From: Lachnospiraceae bacterium | GTDB taxonomy: Bacteria; Bacillota; Clostridia; Lachnospirales; Lachnospiraceae | Reading direction: 5' to 3' | DNA: 26,261 bases | Assembly (NCBI GenBank): GCA_900767585.1 | Contig: CAAFZP010000011.1 | Location: forward strand, 1 to 26,261 | Shown here: piece after piece, positions 1 to 6,856 of the stretch | Layout of the letters: each line of letters opens with the position of its first letter | How positions within the stretch are numbered: position 1 is the first letter of the stretch | The notes under the pieces: generated by a model | Database searches by the model: none | Told to the model about the DNA's origin: nothing | What the model saw: the letters and a program-made list of their open reading frames with translations, nothing else | Position numbers and translations under genes: made by a program

Positions 1-3000
1 GACAATGCCGGGGACGCTTCCTATGGACTGGGTAAAGCCGGGAAAGCGGCTAAGAAGCTGAAAAATGCTCTGCTCGGTATTGACGAGCTGAACGTCCTGT
101 CTAAAGACGATAGTTCCAGCGGAAGCGGAAGCGGTTCGGGTGCTGGTATTGGCGGTAACGATTTGGGTATCGACCTTCCCACATACGATTTTCTCGGCAA
201 TGCTGTTTCTTCTAAGATTGACGCTATTGTCGATAAGCTGAAAGAATGGCTCGGTCTCAATGAGGAAATCAATTCGTTGTCTGACCTGTTACATACACGG
301 TTGGGACGAATCTTAACCACAGTCGGTGCTATTGCATTAGGGCTGGCGGCATGGAAAATCTCAAAGGGTGTGCTTTCTGCATTGAAATATATGCAGAATC
401 TCAAGAATTTGGGATTGGATAATGCGTTCACTATCACGGTCGGTATCAGCTTGCTTGTCACAGGCGTTGCCCTCGAATGGGCTGGTATTATTGATGCAAT
501 CAAGTACGAGCTGAACAAAATGAACTTTGCTCAAATCATTGCCGGAGGGTTGCTTACCATCGGTGGAAGTTCGATTTTGGGTAAAGGAATTGCTGGCTGG
601 ATTATGTCCTCGTTTGCAGATAGCTCTATTGCGGCGGCATTGACTACGGCGGCGAGCAATCTCGGTCTCGGGACTGCAACGGCGGCTGGTGCGGCTATCG
701 GTGCTGGTATTGGTGGAATCATTGCTGGTATTCCGGCATATTTCACTGGTATTTATGACGCATTGAAGAATGGTCTGAACTGGCTGAATGGTCTGCTTAT
801 CCCGGCTGGCTCTACTGCGGCGGCGGCTGGTATCGGTGCTATTATCGGTGCTTGTGGCGGTCCGATAGGAGCTGGTATCGGTGCGCTGATTGGTCTCGCT
901 GTCGGTTTGGTGACTGACGGAATCATTGCTATTAAAGAGCATTGGAGCGAAATCACCACATTTCTGAATAAGTTTTTCACTGTAACCGTTCCGGGTATGT
1001 GGAACAAATTCAAAACGTGGGTACAGAAGTTGCCGTCCAAGGTCTCCGAGTTTTTCTCTAACCTGTGGAAACCTATCGAGAATTATGATTGGTACGGATT
1101 GGGAAAGAATATCGGAACATGGTTCGGTAACGCAGTAAAGAGCGGAATTGAGCTTGTGACGGTGAAAATTCCAAACTGGTTTTCCTCTACATGGGAAGCG
1201 GTTAAAAAGGCATTTTCCACATTCTTCACACAGACATTGCCGAAGTTCTTTACGCAGACAATTCCCGAGTTGTGGAACACCATTTCGGAAGCATTCGTAA
1301 CCTTTTTCATCGAGACACTACCCGAGAAGCTGTCTGACATCGGAACATGGTTTCACGATGTTGGCAAGGCGGTATGGGACGGCATGGTTGAGGGCTGGAA
1401 CGCTGGAATCAAGGCTATTGGTGATTTTATCAAAGGCTTTGTCGATGGCGTGAAGGAAGCTCTCGGTATTCATTCTCCGTCTACGGTATTCGCTGAAATC
1501 GGAAGGTTCTGTATTGAGGGACTGTTCAATGGACTGGGTGAAACGGTCAAGGGTATTGGCAAGTGGGTGAAGAAAAATATCATTACCCCTGTAAAAAATG
1601 CTTTTACAAAGAACCCTGTTGCTCTCGCAATTAAGAACAACACCTCCGACTTGTGGAATAAGGTCACAAATTGGTGGTCTTCGGAAACAAAGGACGGCGT
1701 TTCGGTTAAAACAGCAGTCCAACTTGCAAAAGACGGCTGGGACACAGTTTCCGGCTGGATTGGTAAGATTCCTGTCGTAAAGCAGTTTATCACTCTTGCG
1801 AAGCACCTGTGGACTTCTGTAAAGGACTGGGTGGGAAAAATCCCTACCCTCTCGCAGTTCATCGCTCTTGCAAAGGAGAAATGGGAATCTGTGAGGGACT
1901 GGATTGGAAATATCCCGGTTCTTGAACAGGGTATCAAGCTGGTAAAGAGCTTATGGTCTACTGTAAAGGGTTGGGTCGGTAACATTCCTACTCTCGACCA
2001 AGGAATCGCTCTTGCTAAGAGGACATGGACAACCGTTAAAAACTGGGTCGGTAACATTCCTACACTTTCACAGTATATCGCTCTTGCAAAACAGGCATGG
2101 TCTACTGTAAAGGGCTGGATTGGTAACATTCCTGTTCTTTCTCAAGGAATTGCTCTCGCTAAACACCTGTGGACTACGGTTAGAAACTGGATTGGTAATA
2201 TCCCGGTTCTTTCACAGGCAATCAGCCTTATCAAGAGTGGCTGGTCTAAAGTGAGTTCGTGGGTTTGGAGCTTCGGAAGTGGCGTTATCAGCCAAGGTGT
2301 CAGCCTTGCGAGAAACGGTTGGAGTACGGTTGCTTCGTGGGTACGCACACAAATCGGCGGTGCTGTTGATATAACTGTCAATCTGATTAGCAAATGGAAA
2401 GGTAGAATCAAAGAGTTCTTCGGCTTATCCGGTGGTGGTGTTATCAGTGCTGGCGGCGGTATCAAGATGTTCGCTTCCGGCGGTATCATCACTCCGAATA
2501 TGTGGAAAGCAATGCCGAAATATGCTGGCGGCACGAACCGAGCGCATGGCTCTATGTTTGTTGCTGGTGAGAGCGGTGCAGAGCTGGTGGGTCATATCAA
2601 CGGTACAACCGAGGTTCTGAACCGATTCCAGCTTGCCGAGGTTATGCACAGCTCCATTGTGAGCGGCATGGCGCAGTTTGCGAGATATTGGCAGTCCATG
2701 TCTCACGACCTTGTTACCTGTGCAAATGGCGTTATCAACGCTGTTATGGTAGGAACGGCTGGTATAAACGATGGTCTTGCCCTCGCTTCCGCAAGTGGCT
2801 ACGACCCCTCTTACAAACTGGCACAGTCCGTCTATGAGGAGAATCAAAAATCCTATCGCACGGCAGAAAGCTCCATGTACGAGGATATGAGGGACTTCTA
2901 TCGTGAGTTCATGGAAAGCTCTATCAACCGTATGGTTGTTGCAACCGAGAGACAGGCAGACAAGAAGGAACAGACCATCGTAAAGGTCGGCAACCGTACA

Positions 3001-3057
3001 ATCAATGACGCTGTTACCACGCAGAAGGAAGCGAACGGTTTCAGCTTTACCGAGTAA
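1..3057 (+). CDS. Phage tail tape-measure protein, 5'-truncated by the window edge
   Basis: The frame is open from base 1, so the gene starts upstream; the 1018 visible residues are its C-terminal part. The TTG at 163 is only an internal codon. Tape-measure proteins set tail length and form the channel for DNA passage through the host membrane. Support: a Gly/Ala-rich hydrophobic stretch (about nt 600-920), the phage-typical GIHSPSTVFAEIG motif (about nt 1460-1500), Trp-rich 24-residue repeats (nt 1765-2268), and a C-terminal GESGAELVGHINGTTEVLN block (about nt 2560-2620) common in Firmicutes tape measures. The visible length alone implies a long-tailed siphovirus- or myovirus-like origin. 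Downstream genes do not follow the usual tail order, as no distal tail or fibre gene appears. The family assignment is from motif recall, not a search. Confidence 0.9.
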   Translation, partial: DNAGDASYGLGKAGKAAKKLKNALLGIDELNVLSKDDSSSGSGSGSGAGIGGNDLGIDLPTYDFLGNAVSSKIDAIVDKLKEWLGLNEEINSLSDLLHTRLGRILTTVGAIALGLAAWKISKGVLSALKYMQNLKNLGLDNAFTITVGISLLVTGVALEWAGIIDAIKYELNKMNFAQIIAGGLLTIGGSSILGKGIAGWIMSSFADSSIAAALTTAASNLGLGTATAAGAAIGAGIGGIIAGIPAYFTGIYDALKNGLNWLNGLLIPAGSTAAAAGIGAIIGACGGPIGAGIGALIGLAVGLVTDGIIAIKEHWSEITTFLNKFFTVTVPGMWNKFKTWVQKLPSKVSEFFSNLWKPIENYDWYGLGKNIGTWFGNAVKSGIELVTVKIPNWFSSTWEAVKKAFSTFFTQTLPKFFTQTIPELWNTISEAFVTFFIETLPEKLSDIGTWFHDVGKAVWDGMVEGWNAGIKAIGDFIKGFVDGVKEALGIHSPSTVFAEIGRFCIEGLFNGLGETVKGIGKWVKKNIITPVKNAFTKNPVALAIKNNTSDLWNKVTNWWSSETKDGVSVKTAVQLAKDGWDTVSGWIGKIPVVKQFITLAKHLWTSVKDWVGKIPTLSQFIALAKEKWESVRDWIGNIPVLEQGIKLVKSLWSTVKGWVGNIPTLDQGIALAKRTWTTVKNWVGNIPTLSQYIALAKQAWSTVKGWIGNIPVLSQGIALAKHLWTTVRNWIGNIPVLSQAISLIKSGWSKVSSWVWSFGSGVISQGVSLARNGWSTVASWVRTQIGGAVDITVNLISKWKGRIKEFFGLSGGGVISAGGGIKMFASGGIITPNMWKAMPKYAGGTNRAHGSMFVAGESGAELVGHINGTTEVLNRFQLAEVMHSSIVSGMAQFARYWQSMSHDLVTCANGVINAVMVGTAGINDGLALASASGYDPSYKLAQSVYEENQKSYRTAESSMYEDMRDFYREFMESSINRMVVATERQADKKEQTIVKVGNRTINDAVTTQKEANGFSFTE
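1765..2268 (+). repeat. Seven tandem 72-bp (24-aa) repeats inside the tape measure
   Basis: Seven consecutive units have the pattern NIPxLxQxIxLAKxxWxTVxxWIG, each exactly 72 bp (units begin at 1765, 1837 and so on). A degenerate eighth unit lies upstream near 1700 and another downstream to about 2350. Each unit has a Trp pair spaced six to seven residues apart in an amphipathic helix. Tape-measure repeats often alter protein length, and so tail length, by unit gain or loss. Confidence 0.9.
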
Positions 3058-3080
3058 CTACCCGAGAAAGGAGATTCAGT

Positions 3081-3188
3081 ATGATAACACTCATGCTCGG
3101 TGCTGGGAGGAAGCTGGGCTTCGGTAGGGGGAACACTCCCCCTACTGACTGGCTGACGCCCGGTAATTATCACACAATAACAATTTGA
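3081..3188 (+). CDS. Small 35-aa ORF with strong ribosome site
   Basis: An ATG at 3081 is preceded by AAAGGAG (about 3067-3073) at good spacing and opens a 35-codon frame ending TGA at 3188, 18 bases before the next start. The peptide begins MITLMLGAGRKLGFGRG. It is neither strongly hydrophobic nor of any family I recognise. A 9-bp perfect hairpin lies in the middle of the frame. It may be a real small phage protein, or a leader that couples translation of the downstream 321-aa gene. Existence rests only on the ribosome site and position. Confidence 0.4.
   Translation: MITLMLGAGRKLGFGRGNTPPTDWLTPGNYHTITI
3124..3145 (+). promoter_or_regulatory. Perfect 9-bp hairpin between tape measure and 321-aa gene
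   Basis: GTAGGGGGA, loop ACAC, TCCCCCTAC form a GC-rich perfect stem with a tetraloop. No U-run follows, so it is not a classical terminator. It could be an mRNA processing or stability element, or could slow ribosomes on the small ORF that contains it. Confidence 0.5.
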
Positions 3189-3206
3189 AAATAGGAGGAA
3201 CACCAA

Positions 3207-4172
3207 ATGAAGGTTGATATTAAAGATTATAAATCGTTCGAGCAGTTGTCCGAGGGCATTAAAGAGTTGAACGAAAAATGGAAAGAAACCAGCGCACACG
3301 CTGATAAGAAGCTGACATTCACAGGTATTCAGAAACAAATGCAGTCACTCTATGTGTTTATCACCAATGAGCGCACCGATTTGTATGCGAATATCGACAA
3401 ACTGAAAGATGTGTGGAGCGGTAAGGTGATTGCCGAACGCCGAGAGAAGCTCGTACAGCAGTTCAATGACATGGTGAAAACCATCATTGAAGCTACAAAA
3501 CAGGATATTGCTATTCTGACAAGCTCCAAGTTTGAGAAAATCGGCGATATGCTGTGTACCGCACCTACTGATGAACAGCTTCGTCTTCTCAAGGCATTGC
3601 AAATGCGTGGCGATGTGGATTCCGTTGAGGTACACCACATTCTCCCGATTTTCTTCGAGAACTATCAGTCCATGAGGGTTTTACAGGCTGTCAGCGAGCA
3701 GAACGGTATCAAGCTCCGTCTGCCTGTACAGCTCGATTGCCGGAAAATGTTCAATACGTTGAATGAAGCAAGCAACTACCTGTTGGCGGCTTGCAATGAG
3801 TTTTCTAAGAAGTGGGATAACATGGACATTCGATTCCATGCTTTCTACACCGTAAACGAGGACGAAAAGGATAAGCAGTACGACCCTGTGTACCAGCGTT
3901 ATATTGACCTGTTCGATAATACTCCCCAGTTACAGGAAGTGAAAGCTGAAAAACAGCGTCTCTCCAAAGGCGAACTCGCAAGAATTAACTGGTACATGAG
4001 AGACGTTAAAGGACTGGACATTTCCAACCCGGCAGACTGTATCACTATCATTAAGAAAATCAATGATGTAGTGAAGGAACACCCGGACATGGTGACTTTG
4101 TTCAAACTGTCCGAGTATAAAGACTTGCTGGGTGATGAAAAGCCCCCTGTCGAAGACAAGCTGACAGAATAA
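3207..4172 (+). CDS. Phage-associated protein of unknown function (321 aa)
   Basis: The ATG at 3207 follows AGGAGG at about 3195, and the frame stops just before a strong terminator, so this is the last gene of the leftward tail module. No signal peptide or membrane segment is visible. The sequence is helical and charged (KELNEKWKE, EAKEQRL-like runs) and contains LCTAPTDEQLRLLKALQMR (about residues 113-131). I recall similar blocks in uncharacterised Firmicutes phage proteins, but I cannot name a family. Its place directly after the tape measure suggests a structural or tail-associated role, an inference from position only. Confidence 0.75.
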   Translation: MKVDIKDYKSFEQLSEGIKELNEKWKETSAHADKKLTFTGIQKQMQSLYVFITNERTDLYANIDKLKDVWSGKVIAERREKLVQQFNDMVKTIIEATKQDIAILTSSKFEKIGDMLCTAPTDEQLRLLKALQMRGDVDSVEVHHILPIFFENYQSMRVLQAVSEQNGIKLRLPVQLDCRKMFNTLNEASNYLLAACNEFSKKWDNMDIRFHAFYTVNEDEKDKQYDPVYQRYIDLFDNTPQLQEVKAEKQRLSKGELARINWYMRDVKGLDISNPADCITIIKKINDVVKEHPDMVTLFKLSEYKDLLGDEKPPVEDKLTE

Positions 4173-4188
4173 GCGTTTAGATATGGCA

Positions 4189-4218
4189 AAAGCCCTACCC
4201 GGTATAGGGTGGGGCTTT
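4189..4218. terminator. Bidirectional terminator between convergent genes
   Basis: A 12-bp stem (4189-4200 with 4207-4218, one G-T pair) encloses the loop GGTATA. The A-rich and T-rich edges allow termination in both directions. It separates the plus-strand 321-aa gene from the minus-strand lipoprotein gene. Confidence 0.85.
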
Positions 4219-4225
4219 CTGTCTA

Positions 4226-4711
4226 TCAGTTGGTTTTCTCACTCGAGGATTGCTCTGTATCAAGATACACAGCTTTTGCAATATGTTCTTCGCTGGCTGT
4301 CGGGGTACATACAAAGACTTCCACCGGGGATTCATCGGTAAGTTCAAAAACATAGCTGATAGATAGCGACTTTCCGTTTTTGACCTCTTGAATGAGAGCC
4401 GCTTCACTACCGTTTATGTCCGACAGGTCGTTGATTTCGGTATCATTCTGAAACGCCTTTACAGCAAACGCAGATAACGCATATTGCGGTTCGGAATTAC
4501 TGTTGGTGTAAGAGGCTGATACTCTCAAGACCTCTTTCCCGGTTTCGGTGGTCTCAACTTCACTGCCTGTCAGTTCAATGGAACTGCCCTCGTACTCTGC
4601 GCTGTTGGTTAGCTCCTTTTCGCCGCCACAGCCTGTCAACGATACAGCAAGTGATACGAAGCAAGCGACTATCAGAGCGACTTTCGACTTTGCGACTATA
4701 TGTTTTTTCAT
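4226..4711 (-). CDS. Prophage lipoprotein, DUF5067-like
   Basis: The 161-aa protein has a lipoprotein signal: a basic N-terminus (MKKHIVAKSK), a hydrophobic core, and lipobox LTGC with Cys at about residue 28, so it should be lipid-anchored outside the membrane. The remaining ~130 residues (SASYTNSNSEPQYALSAF, later VYLDTEQSS) resemble DUF5067 immunoglobulin-like domains of Firmicutes lipoproteins. The start is supported by GGAGGAG eight bases upstream. It lies 15 bp after the repressor-like gene, in the same minus-strand unit and opposite to the lytic genes. That is the place for genes expressed in the lysogen. Superinfection exclusion is an attractive role by analogy with Ltp of Streptococcus phage TP-J34, but the sequence does not prove it. 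Confidence 0.8.
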   Translation of the reverse strand: MKKHIVAKSKVALIVACFVSLAVSLTGCGGEKELTNSAEYEGSSIELTGSEVETTETGKEVLRVSASYTNSNSEPQYALSAFAVKAFQNDTEINDLSDINGSEAALIQEVKNGKSLSISYVFELTDESPVEVFVCTPTASEEHIAKAVYLDTEQSSSEKTN

Positions 4712-4726
4712 GGGTTACTCCTCCGA

Positions 4727-4945
4727 CTATGCCTGTTTTTCCCAAACGACTTTGAAACCGATAATTTCAGCGATTTCCTTCACTTCGCTGTATTTTATTG
4801 TTCCCCGGGTCAATTTGTTGGAAATGTTCTGTGGTGTGGTCTGCTCGGATTCCGAGCGACTTTCGTTCATCCTTGCGACTATATCGACCAAAGACCAGCC
4901 GGAAGCCGCAATATAAGATTTGATTTCATTTCGGATATTTTCCAT
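4727..4945 (-). CDS. Small HTH repressor-like DNA-binding protein (72 aa)
   Basis: The start is set at the ATG at 4945 because GGAGG lies seven to eight bases upstream; the longer TTG-initiated frame to 4960 would overlap this ribosome site. The protein runs MENIRNEIKSYI...WSLVDIVARMN...TTPQNISNKLTRGTIKYSEVKEIAEIIGF. This is a helix-turn-helix pattern close to small phage-repressor-like proteins of Firmicutes mobile elements. It is the first gene of a minus-strand pair with the lipoprotein and faces a divergent plus-strand promoter with a paired 14-bp inverted repeat, a plausible operator. The HTH role is by pattern recognition only. Confidence 0.8.
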   Translation of the reverse strand: MENIRNEIKSYIAASGWSLVDIVARMNESRSESEQTTPQNISNKLTRGTIKYSEVKEIAEIIGFKVVWEKQA

Positions 4946-4986
4946 AAAAGTTACCTCCAATTCGTGTTTTCAGAATTACTGATTCT

Positions 4987-5015
4987 ATTATACTGAATCG
5001 AGAAACAGAAAGCAA
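4987..5015 (-). promoter_or_regulatory. Sigma-A promoter for the repressor-lipoprotein pair
   Basis: On the minus strand, TTGCTT (5015-5010) and TATAAT (4992-4987) are separated by exactly 17 bases. A short inverted repeat GATTC...GAATC (4981-4985 and 4995-4999) brackets the -10 box and could be an autoregulatory site. Confidence 0.75.
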
Positions 5016-5028
5016 GCGTTTTCTATAT

Positions 5029-5097
5029 TATAATGCAACGAAAGAAACTAAAGCGAATAAAAATATTTGAAATGGTGTTGACATTCGTTGCATTATA
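5029..5097. promoter_or_regulatory. Paired 14-bp inverted-repeat operator
   Basis: TATAATGCAACGAA (5029-5042) and its exact reverse complement TTCGTTGCATTATA (5084-5097) are 41 bases apart in the divergent intergenic region. The right copy occupies the spacer of the rightward promoter. The left copy sits about 14 bp upstream of the leftward -35 box. The layout suits a repressor, perhaps the adjacent HTH protein, acting on both promoters by looping or cooperative binding. Confidence 0.7.
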
Positions 5098-5106
5098 GTG
5101 TAGAAT
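5078..5106 (+). promoter_or_regulatory. Sigma-A promoter for the rightward accessory genes
   Basis: TTGACA (5078-5083) and TAGAAT (5101-5106) have 17-base spacing. The spacer is almost entirely the right operator copy, so a bound repressor would block RNA polymerase directly. It would drive the 317-aa gene and probably the downstream run to the integrase. Confidence 0.85.
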
Positions 5107-5166
5107 GAAACCATAGCAAAACGAAAACACAAACAACACAGAACGGATTATATAGGAGGTAGCACC

Positions 5167-6120
5167 ATGAAAAAATATTTTGCAGTTTCTTTCAAGTATT
5201 CCGAAACGGTTTACTGTTCCAACATCGCCCACGCCGAAACCGTCGAAGCGGTAGAAGCTCACTACTCAAAATATGAGTGGGTCAGTGTTAGAGAGTGCGA
5301 GGGGTACGAAGTAGAGGAAGCACGCCGCAGAGGTAAACCCATTATAGAAGTAGAAACACCTATAAAAGAACAGGAAGAACAGAACGAGGAGGAAAACACC
5401 ATGACCGAGTACAAAAACATTAAGAACGAAGTAATAACCGACAGCGAGAGCCGCAAGAACAACACCGCTTTTTATATCCTCAACGGATATATGCCAACAT
5501 GGGCGGCAGAACACCACGGAGACCCGGACAGAGGTTTACAGGAGTACAGCACCGCCACACGTTGGGAGCAGTACAAAAACGGCAGAATCACCCGAGAAAA
5601 GGCGGTTGAGTTTGCCACGGCTCGAGCTTTCCGAGAGATTGACAAGAAAACCGCCGCACAGCTTGCACAGCTTGACCGAGTAGCCACCGCCCCGGCTCTT
5701 TCCTATCTGTCTATATCGGTTGACTGGGTACGCTCTCGGACATGGGGCTACAATCCCCACGCCGAAGCAATGACCAACGCCGGGACATTCACAGGAACGG
5801 CGAGCGGTTGCGGTTATGATAAGGAATCGGCGGCTATTGCCGAAGCTCTGAACCAGTGCGACAGCGTTTTACAGCTTCTTTACACCTACAAAGAAAACGC
5901 TCTTGCCGCTGGTGAGAGTGACGAGAGCAAGACGGCAAGCTGTGGACGCTCCAACGGTTCTATTATTGGGTATGGTGCTGGGTATGGTGCAATCCCTTAT
6001 TTTGAGGGCGGCGTGGGTGTTTCGTGCTTTTGGTCGATTCTTAAAAAGTGCGGTTTTGAGGTGAGAGGACACCACGGAACGCACAGCGATTTTTACACCA
6101 TTGAAAAGGGGGTTGCATAA
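5167..6120 (+). CDS. Mobile-element hypothetical protein, possible two-domain fusion (317 aa)
   Basis: The start follows AGGAGGT at 5154-5160. The first ~65 residues (MKKYFAVSFKYSETVYCSNIAHAETVEAVEAHY) look like one small compact domain. An acidic linker of Glu and Gln (residues 66-77) follows, then a ~239-residue domain beginning MTEYKNIKNEVI, with WAAEHHGDPDRGLQEY and a Gly/Cys-rich C-terminal part (SIIGYGAGYGAIPYFEGGVGVSCFW, broken by smaller residues). No signal peptide or clear membrane segment is seen. I recall related uncharacterised proteins in clostridial phage and integrative elements, but no function. A strong internal ribosome site suggests that the second domain is also made alone. 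Confidence 0.8.
   Translation: MKKYFAVSFKYSETVYCSNIAHAETVEAVEAHYSKYEWVSVRECEGYEVEEARRRGKPIIEVETPIKEQEEQNEEENTMTEYKNIKNEVITDSESRKNNTAFYILNGYMPTWAAEHHGDPDRGLQEYSTATRWEQYKNGRITREKAVEFATARAFREIDKKTAAQLAQLDRVATAPALSYLSISVDWVRSRTWGYNPHAEAMTNAGTFTGTASGCGYDKESAAIAEALNQCDSVLQLLYTYKENALAAGESDESKTASCGRSNGSIIGYGAGYGAIPYFEGGVGVSCFWSILKKCGFEVRGHHGTHSDFYTIEKGVA
5386..5403 (+). promoter_or_regulatory. Internal in-frame ribosome site and ATG
   Basis: GAGGAGG (5386-5392) lies eight bases before an ATG at 5401 that is in frame with the 317-aa gene. Initiation here would give a 239-aa product lacking the N-terminal domain and acidic linker. The linker codons themselves spell the site (GAG/GAA Glu codons), so chance is possible. 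Confidence 0.55.
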
Positions 6121-6121
6121 C

Positions 6122-6379
6122 ATGAAAACACCGCTTTACAAGAGGTACGCAGACCGCCGCCCGGTTGGGTCGGTCTGCCTGTGTAACACCTTCGGCGTGT
6201 TGGTATTTGAGCCGATGGAAGAAGACAAGCCCGACACCGATTTTATAACGGCGTGGAGCGGTTCAGAGGGTCAGACATGGGGCTATCATCGTAACACCGT
6301 ACATTATACCGCCGCCGGGCGTGGCTACCTTCGTAAAGGTTCTTTATGGCTGTATCTTAACGAAATTATAAGAGTGTGA
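6122..6379 (+). CDS. Small mobile-element hypothetical protein (85 aa)
   Basis: I chose the ATG at 6122 (MKTPLYKRYADRRP) because it is one base after the preceding stop and is served by AAAGGGGG at about 6105-6112. The longer frame from 6101 lies inside the previous gene. The protein is soluble-looking, with ITAWSGSEGQTWGYHRN and a basic, aromatic C-terminus. I do not recognise it. Close packing implies translational coupling. Confidence 0.7.
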   Translation: MKTPLYKRYADRRPVGSVCLCNTFGVLVFEPMEEDKPDTDFITAWSGSEGQTWGYHRNTVHYTAAGRGYLRKGSLWLYLNEIIRV

Positions 6380-6391
6380 GGAGGGCAAACA

Positions 6392-6655
6392 ATGAGCGCA
6401 TTTGAAAAGCTGTGCAACGAGTACAGAGAAAACAAGAGATTGATTGAGGAGTTGGAAGCGATGAACGACAGTATAAAAACCGACATTCTCGCAATCATGG
6501 GAGACCGGGAGACGGTCACAGAGGGAGCGAGTAAAGCGACATACAAGGCGGTTACTTCGTCCCGGTTTGATTCTTCCGGTTTCCGTAAAGTGTACCCGGA
6601 TTTATTCACCGAGTACAGCACCCCGACAACGTACCGCCGTTTTACGGTTCAATAA
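6392..6655 (+). CDS. Small coiled-coil mobile-element protein (87 aa)
   Basis: The start follows GAGGAGGG at good spacing, 12 bp after the previous stop. Residues 1-35 (FEKLCNEYRENKRLIEELEAMND) are a likely coiled coil. The C-terminus TYKAVTSSRFDSSGFRKVYPDLF...TTYRRFTV is a recurring signature of short proteins in clostridial phages and integrative elements. Function is not known to me. It may bind nucleic acid or a partner, but nothing visible decides this. Confidence 0.75.
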   Translation: MSAFEKLCNEYRENKRLIEELEAMNDSIKTDILAIMGDRETVTEGASKATYKAVTSSRFDSSGFRKVYPDLFTEYSTPTTYRRFTVQ

Positions 6656-6705
6656 AAATAGCCCTTTATCTAACCGCCGCCACAGCATGAAAGAAAAGAG
6701 CTATA

Positions 6706-6746
6706 CACCCCGAGTGGGTGCAATCAATATTGTATTTCACCCACTC
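6706..6746 (+). promoter_or_regulatory. Two mutually exclusive hairpins upstream of the 22-aa peptide and integrase
   Basis: GAGTGGGTG (6712-6720) pairs perfectly with CACCCACTC (6738-6746). Its GGGTG (6716-6720) can instead pair with CACCC at 6706-6710. Only one can form at a time. The ribosome site of the small peptide follows at about 6757-6764. The layout resembles an attenuator or translational switch, but no U-run follows. Confidence 0.45.
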
Positions 6747-6773
6747 CCAAATTTCAAGGAGGGAGAAAGAAAA

Positions 6774-6842
6774 ATGTTCGTTCTTTGCATTTTGATTTTA
6801 CCGTTGGTTATTCTTGCGGAGCTTCTAAAAATGAATAAATAA
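6774..6842 (+). CDS. 22-aa hydrophobic membrane peptide just before the integrase
   Basis: AAGGAGGGAG lies about nine bases before the ATG at 6774. The peptide is MFVLCILILPLVILAELLKMNK, a single transmembrane helix with a basic tail. Its stop overlaps the start of the integrase ribosome site (AAAGGAGG at 6841-6848), so the two genes should be translationally linked. An upstream in-frame ATG at 6687 would give a 51-aa form but has no ribosome site. It could be a genuine small membrane protein or a leader peptide controlling integrase translation. Confidence 0.6.
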   Translation: MFVLCILILPLVILAELLKMNK

Positions 6843-6856
6843 AGGAGGTCGAAGAA

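Noticed and set aside
361..942. Long minus-strand frames inside the tape-measure gene
   Set aside because: They are antisense shadows of a repetitive, Gly/Ala-rich gene, with no ribosome sites and low-complexity translations.
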